64,000 nucleotides of DNA from JAICXG01 sp963801255 (GTDB lineage: Bacteria; Verrucomicrobiota; Verrucomicrobiia; Chthoniobacterales; UBA10450): assembly GCA_963801255.1 (NCBI GenBank), contig CAWDEC010000015.1, positions 124,001 to 188,000 on the forward strand, given 5' to 3'. The translations under genes and the position numbers were made by a program. Numbering within the stretch: position 1 is the first letter of the stretch; each line of letters begins with the position of its first letter. A model generated the notes under the pieces. That model saw nothing but the letters and a program-made list of their open reading frames with translations. It did no database searches and was not told the origin of the DNA. This document shows positions 28,407 through 37,454 of this stretch, piece after piece.

Positions 28407-29057
28407 ATGATCAAGGAAATCCGGCCTGTAACAATCGCTATCGCGTGCCTCGCAGCTTTTCCCACGATTGGCGTAGGCCAGGCGGTCATCGAGGGCAACG
28501 TCCAACTGCCGAAGGGCCATTACGTGCCGGTGGAAAACGAGCGCTACGAGATTGTGAGCAAAGCCGGGGTGCTTGCGACTGAGCCGCCGCGCGCGGTTAT
28601 TTACCTCGCCGGCCAATTTCCCCGATCGGGGCCGCTCCCGACAAAAACGATTGCGCAGAAAGATCTGGCGTTTCTACCGCCGCTGCTCGCGATTGAGACC
28701 GGAACGAAAGTGGAATTTCCCAACAAAGATGAGACCTACCACAACATCTTTTCCTACTCGCCAACCAAGCGCTTCGATCTCGGCCGTTATCCGCCGGAGC
28801 AAAGCCCGGCGCCCTCGGTAGTCTTCGACAGACCGGGCTTAGTAACGCTGCGCTGCGATATCCATGAGCACATGCGTGGTCTCGTTCTCGTCCTCGACAC
28901 GCCGTATTTCACGATGAGCGACCCACACGGTCATTTTCGCCTAACGAACCTGCCGGCCGGTCATTTTACGCTCAAAGCCTGGATCAACAGCCGGAGCACG
29001 CTGGAACATCCGGTCGAGCTGCAGAACGGCGGGAAGTTGCAGGTCAATCTCCCGTGA
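28407..29057 (+). CDS. Periplasmic cupredoxin-like protein
   Basis: A 216-residue exported protein with a signal peptide to about residue 25. A cupredoxin-type copper site is visible: His112 in ETYHNIFSYS, then C150-DIHEHM156 (Cys150, His153 or His155, Met156), the order expected for a type 1 copper. The C-terminal 50 residues (GHFRLTNLPAGHFTLKAWIN) resemble a carboxypeptidase-regulatory-type beta domain, as in proteins annotated as methylamine-utilisation proteins. Its GTG/TGA junction with the downstream kinase shows translational coupling. It may act as the copper- or electron-carrying sensor partner of that kinase; this is inference. Confidence 0.8.
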   Translation: MIKEIRPVTIAIACLAAFPTIGVGQAVIEGNVQLPKGHYVPVENERYEIVSKAGVLATEPPRAVIYLAGQFPRSGPLPTKTIAQKDLAFLPPLLAIETGTKVEFPNKDETYHNIFSYSPTKRFDLGRYPPEQSPAPSVVFDRPGLVTLRCDIHEHMRGLVLVLDTPYFTMSDPHGHFRLTNLPAGHFTLKAWINSRSTLEHPVELQNGGKLQVNLP

Positions 29058-30838
29058 ACTCGGCTGTGGAGACACGCGCTCCAGGTATTCGCCGCTTCCG
29101 CACCAAGCTGCTCGTTGCCATGATGGTGGTCGTCGCGGTTCTGACCTCGTTAGGCATTTTCGCCACTCAGAGGCGGGCAGCGGAAGACGCGCGCGCTGGC
29201 CTCCAGCGCGATTTCGAGCTCGAACTCGCGTCCTTGCACCGCCTTCAGGATTTGCGCAACGCTGCCGTTGCCGATCGGTCCCGCGCGCTGGCGCAGAATG
29301 CGCGCATCCACGCCGCCTTGGAAGATAACGCGCTTGATCTCCTTTACCTAAGCGCGGGTGCAGAGTTGCGCGATGTCATGCAACAGCCGGAAGCGGGACA
29401 CGACGGCGCCGATACTTTGCATGCCCGTTTTTATCGCTTCCTCGACGTTCATGGGGCAGTCATCACCCCGCCTAACGATAGCGGAATGGGCGCACTGACA
29501 CGAGAGGAAGAGGCGCGCCTGGCGCAGTCCACCGTTCCACGAACCATACAGAGCGGCTATTTGATCAGGCACGAGGAACCAGGCGGCCCGGCGGCTGATG
29601 AGATGATTGCGGTGCCGATTCTCTCCAGCGAAACCAGCGAGGTTATCGCCGCGCTTGTGCTCGGCTTTAAGCCGGTAGAATCAATGCCGCGTGGAGAATC
29701 AACCGGCATGCGGAGCGGAATTCTCGTGGATGGAAAACTAAGCCTGGCGAATTTCAATCTGCAGGCCCAGGAACAGCTTCAACGCGAAGTCACGCGCGAA
29801 ATCGCCCAAAGAAGTGGCAAAAGCGAAAGCATTCAAACGGAGATCAACGGGTTGCCGCATCTGCTTTTTTTCAAACGTCTTAATCCTGAGTCCGGTTATT
29901 CGCCGGCCTTCGAAGTTTGCGTTTATCCGCTCGATCAATTGCTCAGGCGGCAGGCGCGACTGCGCTGGCAGATTCTGGCGGCCGGCGGCGTTCTCATGTT
30001 GGCTGGCTTTCTCGTCAGCACCGTTTTCTCAAACCGTCTTTCTCAGCCCGTGGAAGAACTGGCGGTCGTCTCAGAAGAAAACCTGGCACAGCGCCAGCGT
30101 GCGGAAGCAGAACTGCAAACCACTGCTGAGGAGTTGCAGCGCTCGGCCCGCTTCTCCGCCGATGCATCGCATCAACTTAAGAATCCAATCACTGTCCTGC
30201 GAGCGGGTTTGGATTCGTTGCTCGCGCGCGATGGATTTCCGCAGGAAGTCTATGAGGAAATCTCAACGCTCATTCACCAGACCTATCGCCTCACAGGAGT
30301 CGTGGAGGATCTGCTCCTCCTTTCGCGCATGGACGCCGGTAAGCTGCGACTTTCGCTCAAAACGATCGATCTTTCGCACCTGGTCGATGAATGGGTCGAC
30401 GATCTTCAGGCATTGCCGGAGGCATCGTCGCTGCGGGTGGAAAGCGATATTCCCGAAGGCTTGGAAATTGCCGGCGAAATTAAATACACGGGATTGGTTG
30501 TGCAAAATTTGCTTGATAACGCACGAAAGTATAACCGCCGCGAAGCTGGAATCATCCGCATTGTCGCCCGGCCTAACGGCTCGCAGGTCGAGTTGCGCAT
30601 AGCAAACACCGGCCGGGGCATTCCCCGCGATGCGCAGCCATATATCTTCGAACGTTTTCACCGTGCGGGAGCGAGTGAGGACGTGCCTGGTCATGGCCTG
30701 GGCTTAAATCTGGCGCGCGAACTCGTGCGATTGCACGGCGGCGAATTGCGACTCGTTAGGTCGAACGCCGAATGGACAGAATTCAGCGCAACATTCCGCA
30801 TCCCACGACAGGCCAGGCAACCCGCGGCGAGCGCATGA
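29054..30838 (+). CDS. Large sensor histidine kinase coupled to the cupredoxin
   Basis: A 594-residue kinase starting at GTG 29054, which overlaps the cupredoxin stop (GTGA). Membrane segments are at about 18-38 and 305-326, with a roughly 265-residue periplasmic sensor between them (double-Cache-like in size, containing GILVDGKLSLANF). Then comes a HAMP/coiled-coil region, the motif RFSADASHQLKNPITV (His373), N-box LLDNARKYN, G1 NTGRGIP, F-box IFERFHRA and G2 GHGLGLNLARELV. It is closely similar in its kinase core to the kinase at 26199-27545. No response regulator is encoded in its own operon, so it may feed the divergent regulator. Confidence 0.9.
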   Translation: MNSAVETRAPGIRRFRTKLLVAMMVVVAVLTSLGIFATQRRAAEDARAGLQRDFELELASLHRLQDLRNAAVADRSRALAQNARIHAALEDNALDLLYLSAGAELRDVMQQPEAGHDGADTLHARFYRFLDVHGAVITPPNDSGMGALTREEEARLAQSTVPRTIQSGYLIRHEEPGGPAADEMIAVPILSSETSEVIAALVLGFKPVESMPRGESTGMRSGILVDGKLSLANFNLQAQEQLQREVTREIAQRSGKSESIQTEINGLPHLLFFKRLNPESGYSPAFEVCVYPLDQLLRRQARLRWQILAAGGVLMLAGFLVSTVFSNRLSQPVEELAVVSEENLAQRQRAEAELQTTAEELQRSARFSADASHQLKNPITVLRAGLDSLLARDGFPQEVYEEISTLIHQTYRLTGVVEDLLLLSRMDAGKLRLSLKTIDLSHLVDEWVDDLQALPEASSLRVESDIPEGLEIAGEIKYTGLVVQNLLDNARKYNRREAGIIRIVARPNGSQVELRIANTGRGIPRDAQPYIFERFHRAGASEDVPGHGLGLNLARELVRLHGGELRLVRSNAEWTEFSATFRIPRQARQPAASA

Positions 30839-32044
30839 TCAAGCCTCTTGTCATCGGCGCCTGCCTCTTCGTTTCGGCTTTGCCCGCACTGGCGGCCGAG
30901 GATTTTCTCGACGAAGTGGATCGCGCCCTGACGATCAGCACTTTTGACGATCAATTGCGCGCGCGTGTCAGCGGGTTATTCGATTTGGAGTATTACAACG
31001 TGCCGCAGCCGCCTCCTGGCCTCATCCAGACCGACGACCATAACCTGGTTGTGCCACGTCTTACCCTGTTCCTCGATGCAAAAGCCGGGCCTAACATTTA
31101 TATCTTTGCCCAAACGCGCGTCGATACCGGCTTCGATCCGACGGACCATGGCTGGCAATGGCGAGCCGATGAGTACGCAGTCCGCTTCACCCCATGGGAT
31201 GACGGTCGCTTTAACCTGCAGGTGGGAAAATTTTCGACCGTCATCGGTGGCTGGATCGAACGTCATCTCTCCTGGGAAAATCCGTTCGTCAATGCTCCCC
31301 TGCCCTACGAAAATCCCGACGCTGGTCTCCGATTTTGAGGTGCCGTTTGCGGGTTACAGTTTTCGCAATCTGCCCGCCGCCTACAAGTATGCCTTTCTTC
31401 CCATAATCTGGGGTCCTGCTTATACGATCGGGGCTTCGGTGAGCGGCAAGCTGGGAATATTTGAGTACGCTGCCGCAGTAAAAAACGCACCAGCCGCGTC
31501 GCGACCTGAAACCTGGAGCGATTACGATTTCGCATATCCAGCAGTCGAACTGCGGCTCGGACTTCAGCCTAACGAAGCCTGGCACTTTGGCATCTCCGCG
31601 ACGGAAGGTTCTTATCTTACTTCTGCGGCCGACCGTTATCTCTACGGCACCAGCCGCGGCGATTATCTCCAGATGCTCCTCGGCCAGGACGTCAGCTGGG
31701 CGCGCGGCCATTGGCAGGTGTGGGCGGAGGCCTTCGAGGCGCGCTTCGAGGTGCCGGGTCTTGGAAACTCCGATGTCTTCTCATACTACGTCGAGACAAG
31801 ATACCAGATCACGCCGCAGCTATTCGGAGCCCTGCGCTGGAATCAGGAATTTTTCGCCAGCGACGACGACCCGCAGGGCCAACCGATCGCTAACGGACAC
31901 GACGTCTGGCGCGCCGAAGCCGCATTGGGCTATCGCTTCACCGCCCACACGCAACTCAAAGTTCAATACAGTTTGGCGCGAGGCGATTTTGTCTCAGAAA
32001 ATCTGAATGGCACGTTTGCGGCTCAGCTAACCATTCGTTTCTAG
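30835..32044 (+). pseudogene. Outer-membrane beta-barrel (porin-like) protein, frameshifted mid-gene
   Basis: ATG 30835 overlaps the kinase stop (ATGA). The first frame gives a signal peptide (LFVSALPALAAE) and barrel-type sequence to about 31315 (FDLEYYNVPQPPPG, FLDAKAGPNIYIFAQTRVDT, FNLQVGKFSTVIGGWIERHL). The second frame carries on from about 31320 to 32044 with SDFEVPFAGYSFRNLPAAYK, VELRLGLQPNEAWHFGISAT, WAEAFEARFEVPG and a terminal FAAQLTIRF, whose final Phe is typical of outer-membrane proteins. One indel around 31315-31330 separates the halves. It should sit in the outer membrane as the third product of the cupredoxin, kinase, barrel operon. The other two genes are intact, so a sequencing indel remains possible. 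Confidence 0.75.
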
Positions 32045-32133
32045 CTGCCGGGGTTGCGAGGAAGAACCAGGTTGGTGCGCTAGGCTATGTCCTATCGCCA
32101 GGGAGAGATAACGGAGAAAGGAAAATAAATTCG

Positions 32134-34362
32134 ATGATTCGTTACGCTGTTTCAAGCTTGGCGGCGACAGTACTTCTCGCTGGGATTTCGCTGGCCAACG
32201 CCAGTGAGCCAACTTCAACCGCAAAGACCGGCCGTGTTGCGGCCGGCGCGGTTGCCTTCCGGCAAAGTGATCCCTTGAAATGGACTTGGGATTCCGGGAG
32301 TTCTTCAATCTCAGCACCGGAAGTCGCTTCTTCTCCCGCACCTCTTCTGCCTCTGATTCAAAAAGGCCCGGTGCGGGTTCAGCTACAGCAAATCGCCCAC
32401 GGCTTGAATGCCCCTAACGACCTCACTTCCGTGGGAGACGGGCGTCTTTTCGTTAATCAACAGAACGGTCTTGTTGCCTTAATCAAGAACGGAATGGTCG
32501 TCACCACACCCTTTCTCGATGTCTCGGACCGGCTTGTTTCGAGCACGGGAGAACGCGGTTTACTTGGTCTGGCTTTTCACCCGGGCTACAACGATCCCTC
32601 CAGCCCGGGTTATCGAAAGTTCTATACCTACACAAGCGAACCGGTGAGCGGTCCGGCGGATTTTACGGTGCCTAAGACCGGCGCGTTCGATCACCAAAGC
32701 GTGATCGCGGAATGGCAGGTCTCGACTGCCAATCCCGATGTCGCGGACTCCGCAACGCGGCGCGAAGTCATGCGCATCGATGAACCGCAATCGAATCATA
32801 ATGCCGGCAAACTGGCCTTTGCCCCCGGCGAATCTTACCTTTACATTTCGTTAGGCGACGGCGGCGCCGGCAACGACGCTGGCGATGGTCACAATCCCGT
32901 CACCGGCAACGGCCAGGATCTTACCACCGTTCTCGGCAAGATTCTTCGAGTTGATCCGGTCGATCCCAGCCTAACCAATAGCAGTACAGATCCAGTCAGT
33001 ACCAACGGCAAATATCGCGTACCAGCCAGTAACCCTTTCATCAATAACAACACGGCGGTGCATGAGATTTACGCTTACGGCCTGCGGAATCCCTTTCGCT
33101 TTTCCTTCGATGCTTCGAGCGGGCGATTGATTGCCGGCGACGTTGGCCAAAACAACGTCGAAGAAGTCGACTTTATCGAGGCCGGCAAGAACTACGGCTG
33201 GCATCTCAAGGAAGGCACATTCCTTTTCGATCCGAGCGATGCTTCCGTCACACCGGACCCCTCCCCTGATCCTTCGCTCATCGATCCCGTGGCGCAATAC
33301 AGTCACTCCGACGGCTCAGCGATCATTGGTGGATTCATCGAGCGCGGCCCAAGCGTGCCGGCGCTCAACGATATGTATGTTTTCGGCGATTACTTTGGTT
33401 CCTCAGGCACCGGCCGCCTCTTCTACTCTGACTTCTCCGGCGGTCTGATCCAGGAACTGCGCATCGGCGAGCCCGAACAGCCGCTGGGGATTTTTCTCAA
33501 GGGTTTCGGCCGCGACGATAATGGGGATATCTATGCCTTGGGCGATGGCACGCCGGACGGTGGCGTCGTTCTCAAACTCGTCTCCGTTGCCGCGACACCT
33601 GCAATGCAGAATCTTTCCACCCGTCTGAATGTCGGCGTGGGCGATAACGTTCTCATCGCAGGGTTCATCATTACGGGGAGCGAGAGCGAACAGCTCGTGC
33701 TGCGTGGGATCGGACCATCACTCGCCGTGAGCGGTTCGTTAGGCGACCCCAAGATCGAGTTGCACGACAGTACCGGCGCCCTCATAGCGTCCAATGATGA
33801 CTGGATGGATGGTCCGGACCAGGCGCAAATCACCGCCTTAGGACTTGCGCCTAACGACACCAAAGAATCGGCGCTTCTCGCGGAGTTGGCGCCCGGAAGC
33901 TACACCACCATCCTGAGCGGCAGCGATGGCGGCACTGGTATTGGCCTCGTCGAACTCTACGCCACCGATGAGACCGAGGCCGCGAGTCCGGTTAACATTT
34001 CCACCCGCGGATTTGTGCAAACGGACGACAATGCCCTGATTGGTGGCTTTATCATCGGCGGAACGCAAAGCCGCAGTATCCTCCTGCGCGCCATCGGGCC
34101 CTCGTTAGGCGCGGCCGGAATTATTAATCCGCTTCTGGATCCCACATTGGAGCTGCATGACTCGAACGGTGCGCTCATCACGGACAACGACAATTGGCGC
34201 GACACTCAGGAGGCGGACATCGCCGCTACCGGTATTGCGCCGGGCGACGATCGCGAATCTGCGATCCTGACGGAGCTTGCCCCGGACGCCTATACGGCCA
34301 TCGTGCGCGGCGCCAACAATAGCACCGGCGTCGGCCTCGTGGAAGCCTACCAGTTACCGTGA
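32134..34362 (+). CDS. Secreted PQQ-type sugar dehydrogenase with two C-terminal repeats
   Basis: A 742-residue exported enzyme with a signal peptide to about residue 23. Residues about 85-480 form a six-bladed propeller of the soluble glucose/aldose dehydrogenase type: GLNAPNDLTSVGDGRLFVNQ, GERGLLGLAFHPGYND, SNHNAGKLAFAPGESYLYIS with LGDGG, YAYGLRNPFRFSFD and AGDVGQNNVEEVDFIEAGKN. These match PQQ and Ca-binding motifs of the family. Residues about 490-742 hold two copies of a roughly 125-residue module starting NLSTRLNVGVGDNVLIAGFI and NISTRGFVQTDDNALIGGFI, each containing LRAIGPSL-like and ELHDSxGALI segments. The module is common in Verrucomicrobiota and may attach the enzyme to the surface. 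Substrate is unknown. Intact. Confidence 0.85.
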   Translation: MIRYAVSSLAATVLLAGISLANASEPTSTAKTGRVAAGAVAFRQSDPLKWTWDSGSSSISAPEVASSPAPLLPLIQKGPVRVQLQQIAHGLNAPNDLTSVGDGRLFVNQQNGLVALIKNGMVVTTPFLDVSDRLVSSTGERGLLGLAFHPGYNDPSSPGYRKFYTYTSEPVSGPADFTVPKTGAFDHQSVIAEWQVSTANPDVADSATRREVMRIDEPQSNHNAGKLAFAPGESYLYISLGDGGAGNDAGDGHNPVTGNGQDLTTVLGKILRVDPVDPSLTNSSTDPVSTNGKYRVPASNPFINNNTAVHEIYAYGLRNPFRFSFDASSGRLIAGDVGQNNVEEVDFIEAGKNYGWHLKEGTFLFDPSDASVTPDPSPDPSLIDPVAQYSHSDGSAIIGGFIERGPSVPALNDMYVFGDYFGSSGTGRLFYSDFSGGLIQELRIGEPEQPLGIFLKGFGRDDNGDIYALGDGTPDGGVVLKLVSVAATPAMQNLSTRLNVGVGDNVLIAGFIITGSESEQLVLRGIGPSLAVSGSLGDPKIELHDSTGALIASNDDWMDGPDQAQITALGLAPNDTKESALLAELAPGSYTTILSGSDGGTGIGLVELYATDETEAASPVNISTRGFVQTDDNALIGGFIIGGTQSRSILLRAIGPSLGAAGIINPLLDPTLELHDSNGALITDNDNWRDTQEADIAATGIAPGDDRESAILTELAPDAYTAIVRGANNSTGVGLVEAYQLP

Positions 34363-34386
34363 GCTCGGCCCATGGCCAATCTGTGC

Positions 34387-34423
34387 AAAAAAAACCGCCG
34401 CCTCCGGTGACCAGAGGCGGCGG
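34387..34423 (-). terminator. Rho-independent terminator of the M13 peptidase gene
   Basis: A 10-bp perfect stem (CCGCCGCCTC, GAGGCGGCGG on the plus strand) with a 9-base loop. On the minus strand it is followed by eight T residues (34387-34394). It serves the gene ending at 34472 and has no T-tract in the other direction. Confidence 0.88.
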
Positions 34424-34471
34424 TGAGTTAGCCAGTTACTGCAATCAATAACGAATAAGTCTTAAGCCGTG

Positions 34472-36676
34472 TTACCAAATGTTGGCACGTTCGCTGGCCG
34501 GTCGAACCATCGGGCTGTTATCCGGGAGATTGAAGGCTTTTTGAAACTCCGGCATGTTCGAAATAGGGACAATCGTCCGAAAACGACCTGGCGAATGCGG
34601 ATCGGTCGCAAGCCGCAACTTGGTTAGCTCATCCCGCTGGTTGGCCCGCCAGATTTGCGCGTAAGCCAGGAAGAATCGTTGGTCGGGCGTAAAGCCGTCT
34701 ATCTTTTGGTCTGCCGTTTCCGGATGCTTCGCTTGTGCTTTTTTGAAGGCGGCATAAGCGATTTTAAGTCCGCCAATATCGGCAATATTTTCGCCCAGAG
34801 TTAGCTCGCCATTGATGTGCAGACCCGGAAGCGGCTCGCAGGCCGAGTACTGAGCGACGATCGCTTTCGTGCGCTTGGCGTAAGCCTGAGCGGAAGCCGC
34901 GGTCCACCAATCGCGCAAGTTACCAACTTCATCATACTGCCGACCTTGATCGTCGAAGCCGTGAGTCATCTCATGACCTATGACCGCACCCATGCCGCCG
35001 TAATTCACGGCGTCGTCTGCCGTTGGGTTATAGAAAGGCGGCTGGAGAATGCCAGCGGGAAAGACGATCTCATTCATATTCGGATTGTAGTAGGCGTTCA
35101 CCGTCGGAGGAGTCATGCCCCACTCGGTCCGATCCACTGGTTTGCCCACCTTGTGCATTTCGCGGGCAACCTCAAACGTCTCGCTCCGAAAGACGTTCGA
35201 AGCGTAGGGTCCGCGATCGATCGTCAGTAACGAGTAATCACGCCACTTATCCGGATACCCAATCTTAACCGTGAACGCTGCGAGCTTCTTGAGCGCGGCC
35301 TGCTTGGTCGCTTCGTCCATCCAATCATTGTTCCTGATTCGGTCGGTCAGGGCATCCTTGAGGTTATTCACCATTTCCAAGGCGCGCTGCTTGGCATCGG
35401 GTGGAAAATGATCGGCAACATAAAGCTTGCCGAGCGCTTCTCCTATCTCGCCGTCAATGGTCTCGACCACTCGTTTCCAACGTGGCTTAAGCTGCTGAGC
35501 GCCGGTGAGAGTCTTGCCGAAAAAGGCGAAGTTCTCGTCGACGAAATCCTTGGATAGTGTCGGGGCGGCGTTATGAACAAGATGCCACCGGAGATAAGTC
35601 TTCCAGTCGTCTAGGGAGACATTTTGATAAGACGTCTCGACGGTCTTGAAAAAGTCGGGCTGACCGACATTGATGGCACCCGGGTTAGTCAGCTCCAATT
35701 GTTTGAAATAACTACTCCAGTTAAAGTCAGGCGTAAGCTTTTGCAGGTCGGCCTGCGACATTTTATTGTAGTTCTTCTGCGGATCCCGCAGTTCGACCCG
35801 CGTGCGCGAGCCCTTGGCCAGGGAGGTCTCGACACTCATGACAGTTTTGGCATGAGCCGCCGCTGCCTCCGGAGAGTCGCCAAGAAGAGTGAACATCTTG
35901 GTTACGTGAGCCACATATCCGTCTCGGATCTTTTTCGATGCATCGTCCTCTTTGACGTAGTAGTCGCGGTCAGGAAGACCTAGCCCACCCTGAAAAGCTT
36001 CGGCGATAACCATGGTGCTGTTCTTGTCATCCTGCCCGGACGTGAAGCCGAAAAGGGCCTGTATCCCGAGGCTATGAAGATGAGCAATTTCGTCAGTCAG
36101 GCCAGCCTTATCCTTCAATGCATCGATATGCTGTAACTCCTTTTGTAACGGCTCGCCGGCCGCCTGGGCGATGGCTTGTTCATTCATGCCGCTGGCATAG
36201 AAGTCACCCACCTTTTGCAAATCAGCGTCGGCCGCTTTCTCGATTTTCGGCTTCCCCGCCTCTTTATTGCTCAAGTTAGCAGCCTGCTCGGCAATCTCGT
36301 GCAGGGAGTCGTTATTCTTTTCGATCAGCTCATTGAAGCTGCCCCAACGGGAATACTCCGGCGGAATGGGATTGTTTTTCAGCCAAGTGCCATTGGCGTA
36401 GCCGTAGAAGTCATCCCCCGGTTTGATCGAGGTATCCATGTTCCTGGGGTCAAGCGGCGGCGGATTCTTTTCCACCCTTGGTTGGCCTGTAGCGGGTGCG
36501 GAGGCCGAACTAGCAGCGGCGACGGGCGGCGGGCTTTGCTGCGAGGGTGCCTGCTCAGGTTTGTGGATCGTTGGCGGCAGGGAAGAACCAACGGGTGAAT
36601 GGCTGGGCTCGGATTGGCCACGCAAGGTGGCAGCGCAGAGCAGGCCAACAACAGTAATAGCAATATTTTTAATCAT
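34472..36676 (-). CDS. M13-family zinc metallopeptidase (PepO/neprilysin type)
   Basis: A 734-residue exported endopeptidase, start ATG 36676 (MIKNIAITVVGLLCAATLRG signal). A longer in-frame start at 36787 was rejected because it puts 37 non-signal residues first. After a Ser/Pro-rich linker, the M13 N-terminal domain begins at DTSIKPGDDFYGYANGTWLK. The catalytic domain has FYNPTADDAVNYGGMGAVIG followed by zinc-binding HEMTH (His568, His572), the NAYYN substrate-binding motif, and ENIADIGG, which supplies the third ligand (Glu629). The protein ends with RPASERANIW, the usual CxxW/RxxxxxW-type tail. It would cleave oligopeptides outside the inner membrane. It stands alone with its own terminator. 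Confidence 0.93.
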   Translation of the reverse strand: MIKNIAITVVGLLCAATLRGQSEPSHSPVGSSLPPTIHKPEQAPSQQSPPPVAAASSASAPATGQPRVEKNPPPLDPRNMDTSIKPGDDFYGYANGTWLKNNPIPPEYSRWGSFNELIEKNNDSLHEIAEQAANLSNKEAGKPKIEKAADADLQKVGDFYASGMNEQAIAQAAGEPLQKELQHIDALKDKAGLTDEIAHLHSLGIQALFGFTSGQDDKNSTMVIAEAFQGGLGLPDRDYYVKEDDASKKIRDGYVAHVTKMFTLLGDSPEAAAAHAKTVMSVETSLAKGSRTRVELRDPQKNYNKMSQADLQKLTPDFNWSSYFKQLELTNPGAINVGQPDFFKTVETSYQNVSLDDWKTYLRWHLVHNAAPTLSKDFVDENFAFFGKTLTGAQQLKPRWKRVVETIDGEIGEALGKLYVADHFPPDAKQRALEMVNNLKDALTDRIRNNDWMDEATKQAALKKLAAFTVKIGYPDKWRDYSLLTIDRGPYASNVFRSETFEVAREMHKVGKPVDRTEWGMTPPTVNAYYNPNMNEIVFPAGILQPPFYNPTADDAVNYGGMGAVIGHEMTHGFDDQGRQYDEVGNLRDWWTAASAQAYAKRTKAIVAQYSACEPLPGLHINGELTLGENIADIGGLKIAYAAFKKAQAKHPETADQKIDGFTPDQRFFLAYAQIWRANQRDELTKLRLATDPHSPGRFRTIVPISNMPEFQKAFNLPDNSPMVRPASERANIW

Positions 36677-36951
36677 GAAGTAAGGATGCGAGAACGGTAC
36701 GGCGAGACCGCAACCGGCCGCGTTGGACTGAGGCATACTGGTCCTCAGCTGCGCAAGCGCCGCAACGTCATGCAAGGGCCGTACCATGCAAGAACAATTT
36801 GAACAGACGCCTGGCCCACAAGAAGTTAGTCCAGCAAATACGCAATCCGCGCTTTTTTGACTTTGTCATTTGTGGGACGCGCCCGTCTCAGTTTTGGAAT
36901 TTGTGAAGTGGGTTGCAGACTCTTTCAGGTGACTAGACTTTCGCCCATCCC

Positions 36952-37419
36952 ATGAATCCACAAAAATCGACATCTGATGACCAGAGGCAGCCAGGCAAAG
37001 TTGCGGTGAAGGATGTACGCGCGATTTATGCGGAGCTGGAGGCGCGGCCGGTGGAGCGCGATTGCCTGCGGCGTAATGAATGCTGCCAGTTCAAACTCAC
37101 CGGGCTGACACCTTATCTGACCAAGGGCGAAGCACTCGTGGCCGCTTACGCCTGGCGCGCCTCTGGGCGTAGATCTTTGCCTGTGGAGTCCGACGGGACG
37201 TGTCCTGTCTTCGATCCCAGCCAAGGCAAGTGCCTGATTTATGCCGACCGGCCGTTCGCCTGTCGGACCCACTTCTGTGCCGCAGCCGGCGGACCGATTG
37301 CTCGACGCGAAGTGCTTGATCTGATTCGACGTTTGGAAACGATTGACGCTCGACTTCAGGGCGATGGGCCACGAAAACTGCCTGCGGCGGTCAATGCCGC
37401 CTTACAGGAACTCGCCTAA
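36952..37419 (+). CDS. YkgJ/UPF0153-type cysteine-cluster protein
   Basis: A 155-residue cytoplasmic protein with the metal-chelating cysteine pattern of the YkgJ family: CLRRNECCQFK near residue 42, CPVFDPSQGKCLIYADRPFACRTHFC near 84-109. Such proteins bind zinc or an iron-sulfur cluster; their reaction is not known. The stop TAA is embedded in the GCCTAACGA motif. It converges on the efflux gene (stop at 37455). Confidence 0.8.
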   Translation: MNPQKSTSDDQRQPGKVAVKDVRAIYAELEARPVERDCLRRNECCQFKLTGLTPYLTKGEALVAAYAWRASGRRSLPVESDGTCPVFDPSQGKCLIYADRPFACRTHFCAAAGGPIARREVLDLIRRLETIDARLQGDGPRKLPAAVNAALQELA

Positions 37420-37454
37420 CGAGCCGCGGAATTGCGTCGTGCCGGTGAAAGGAA

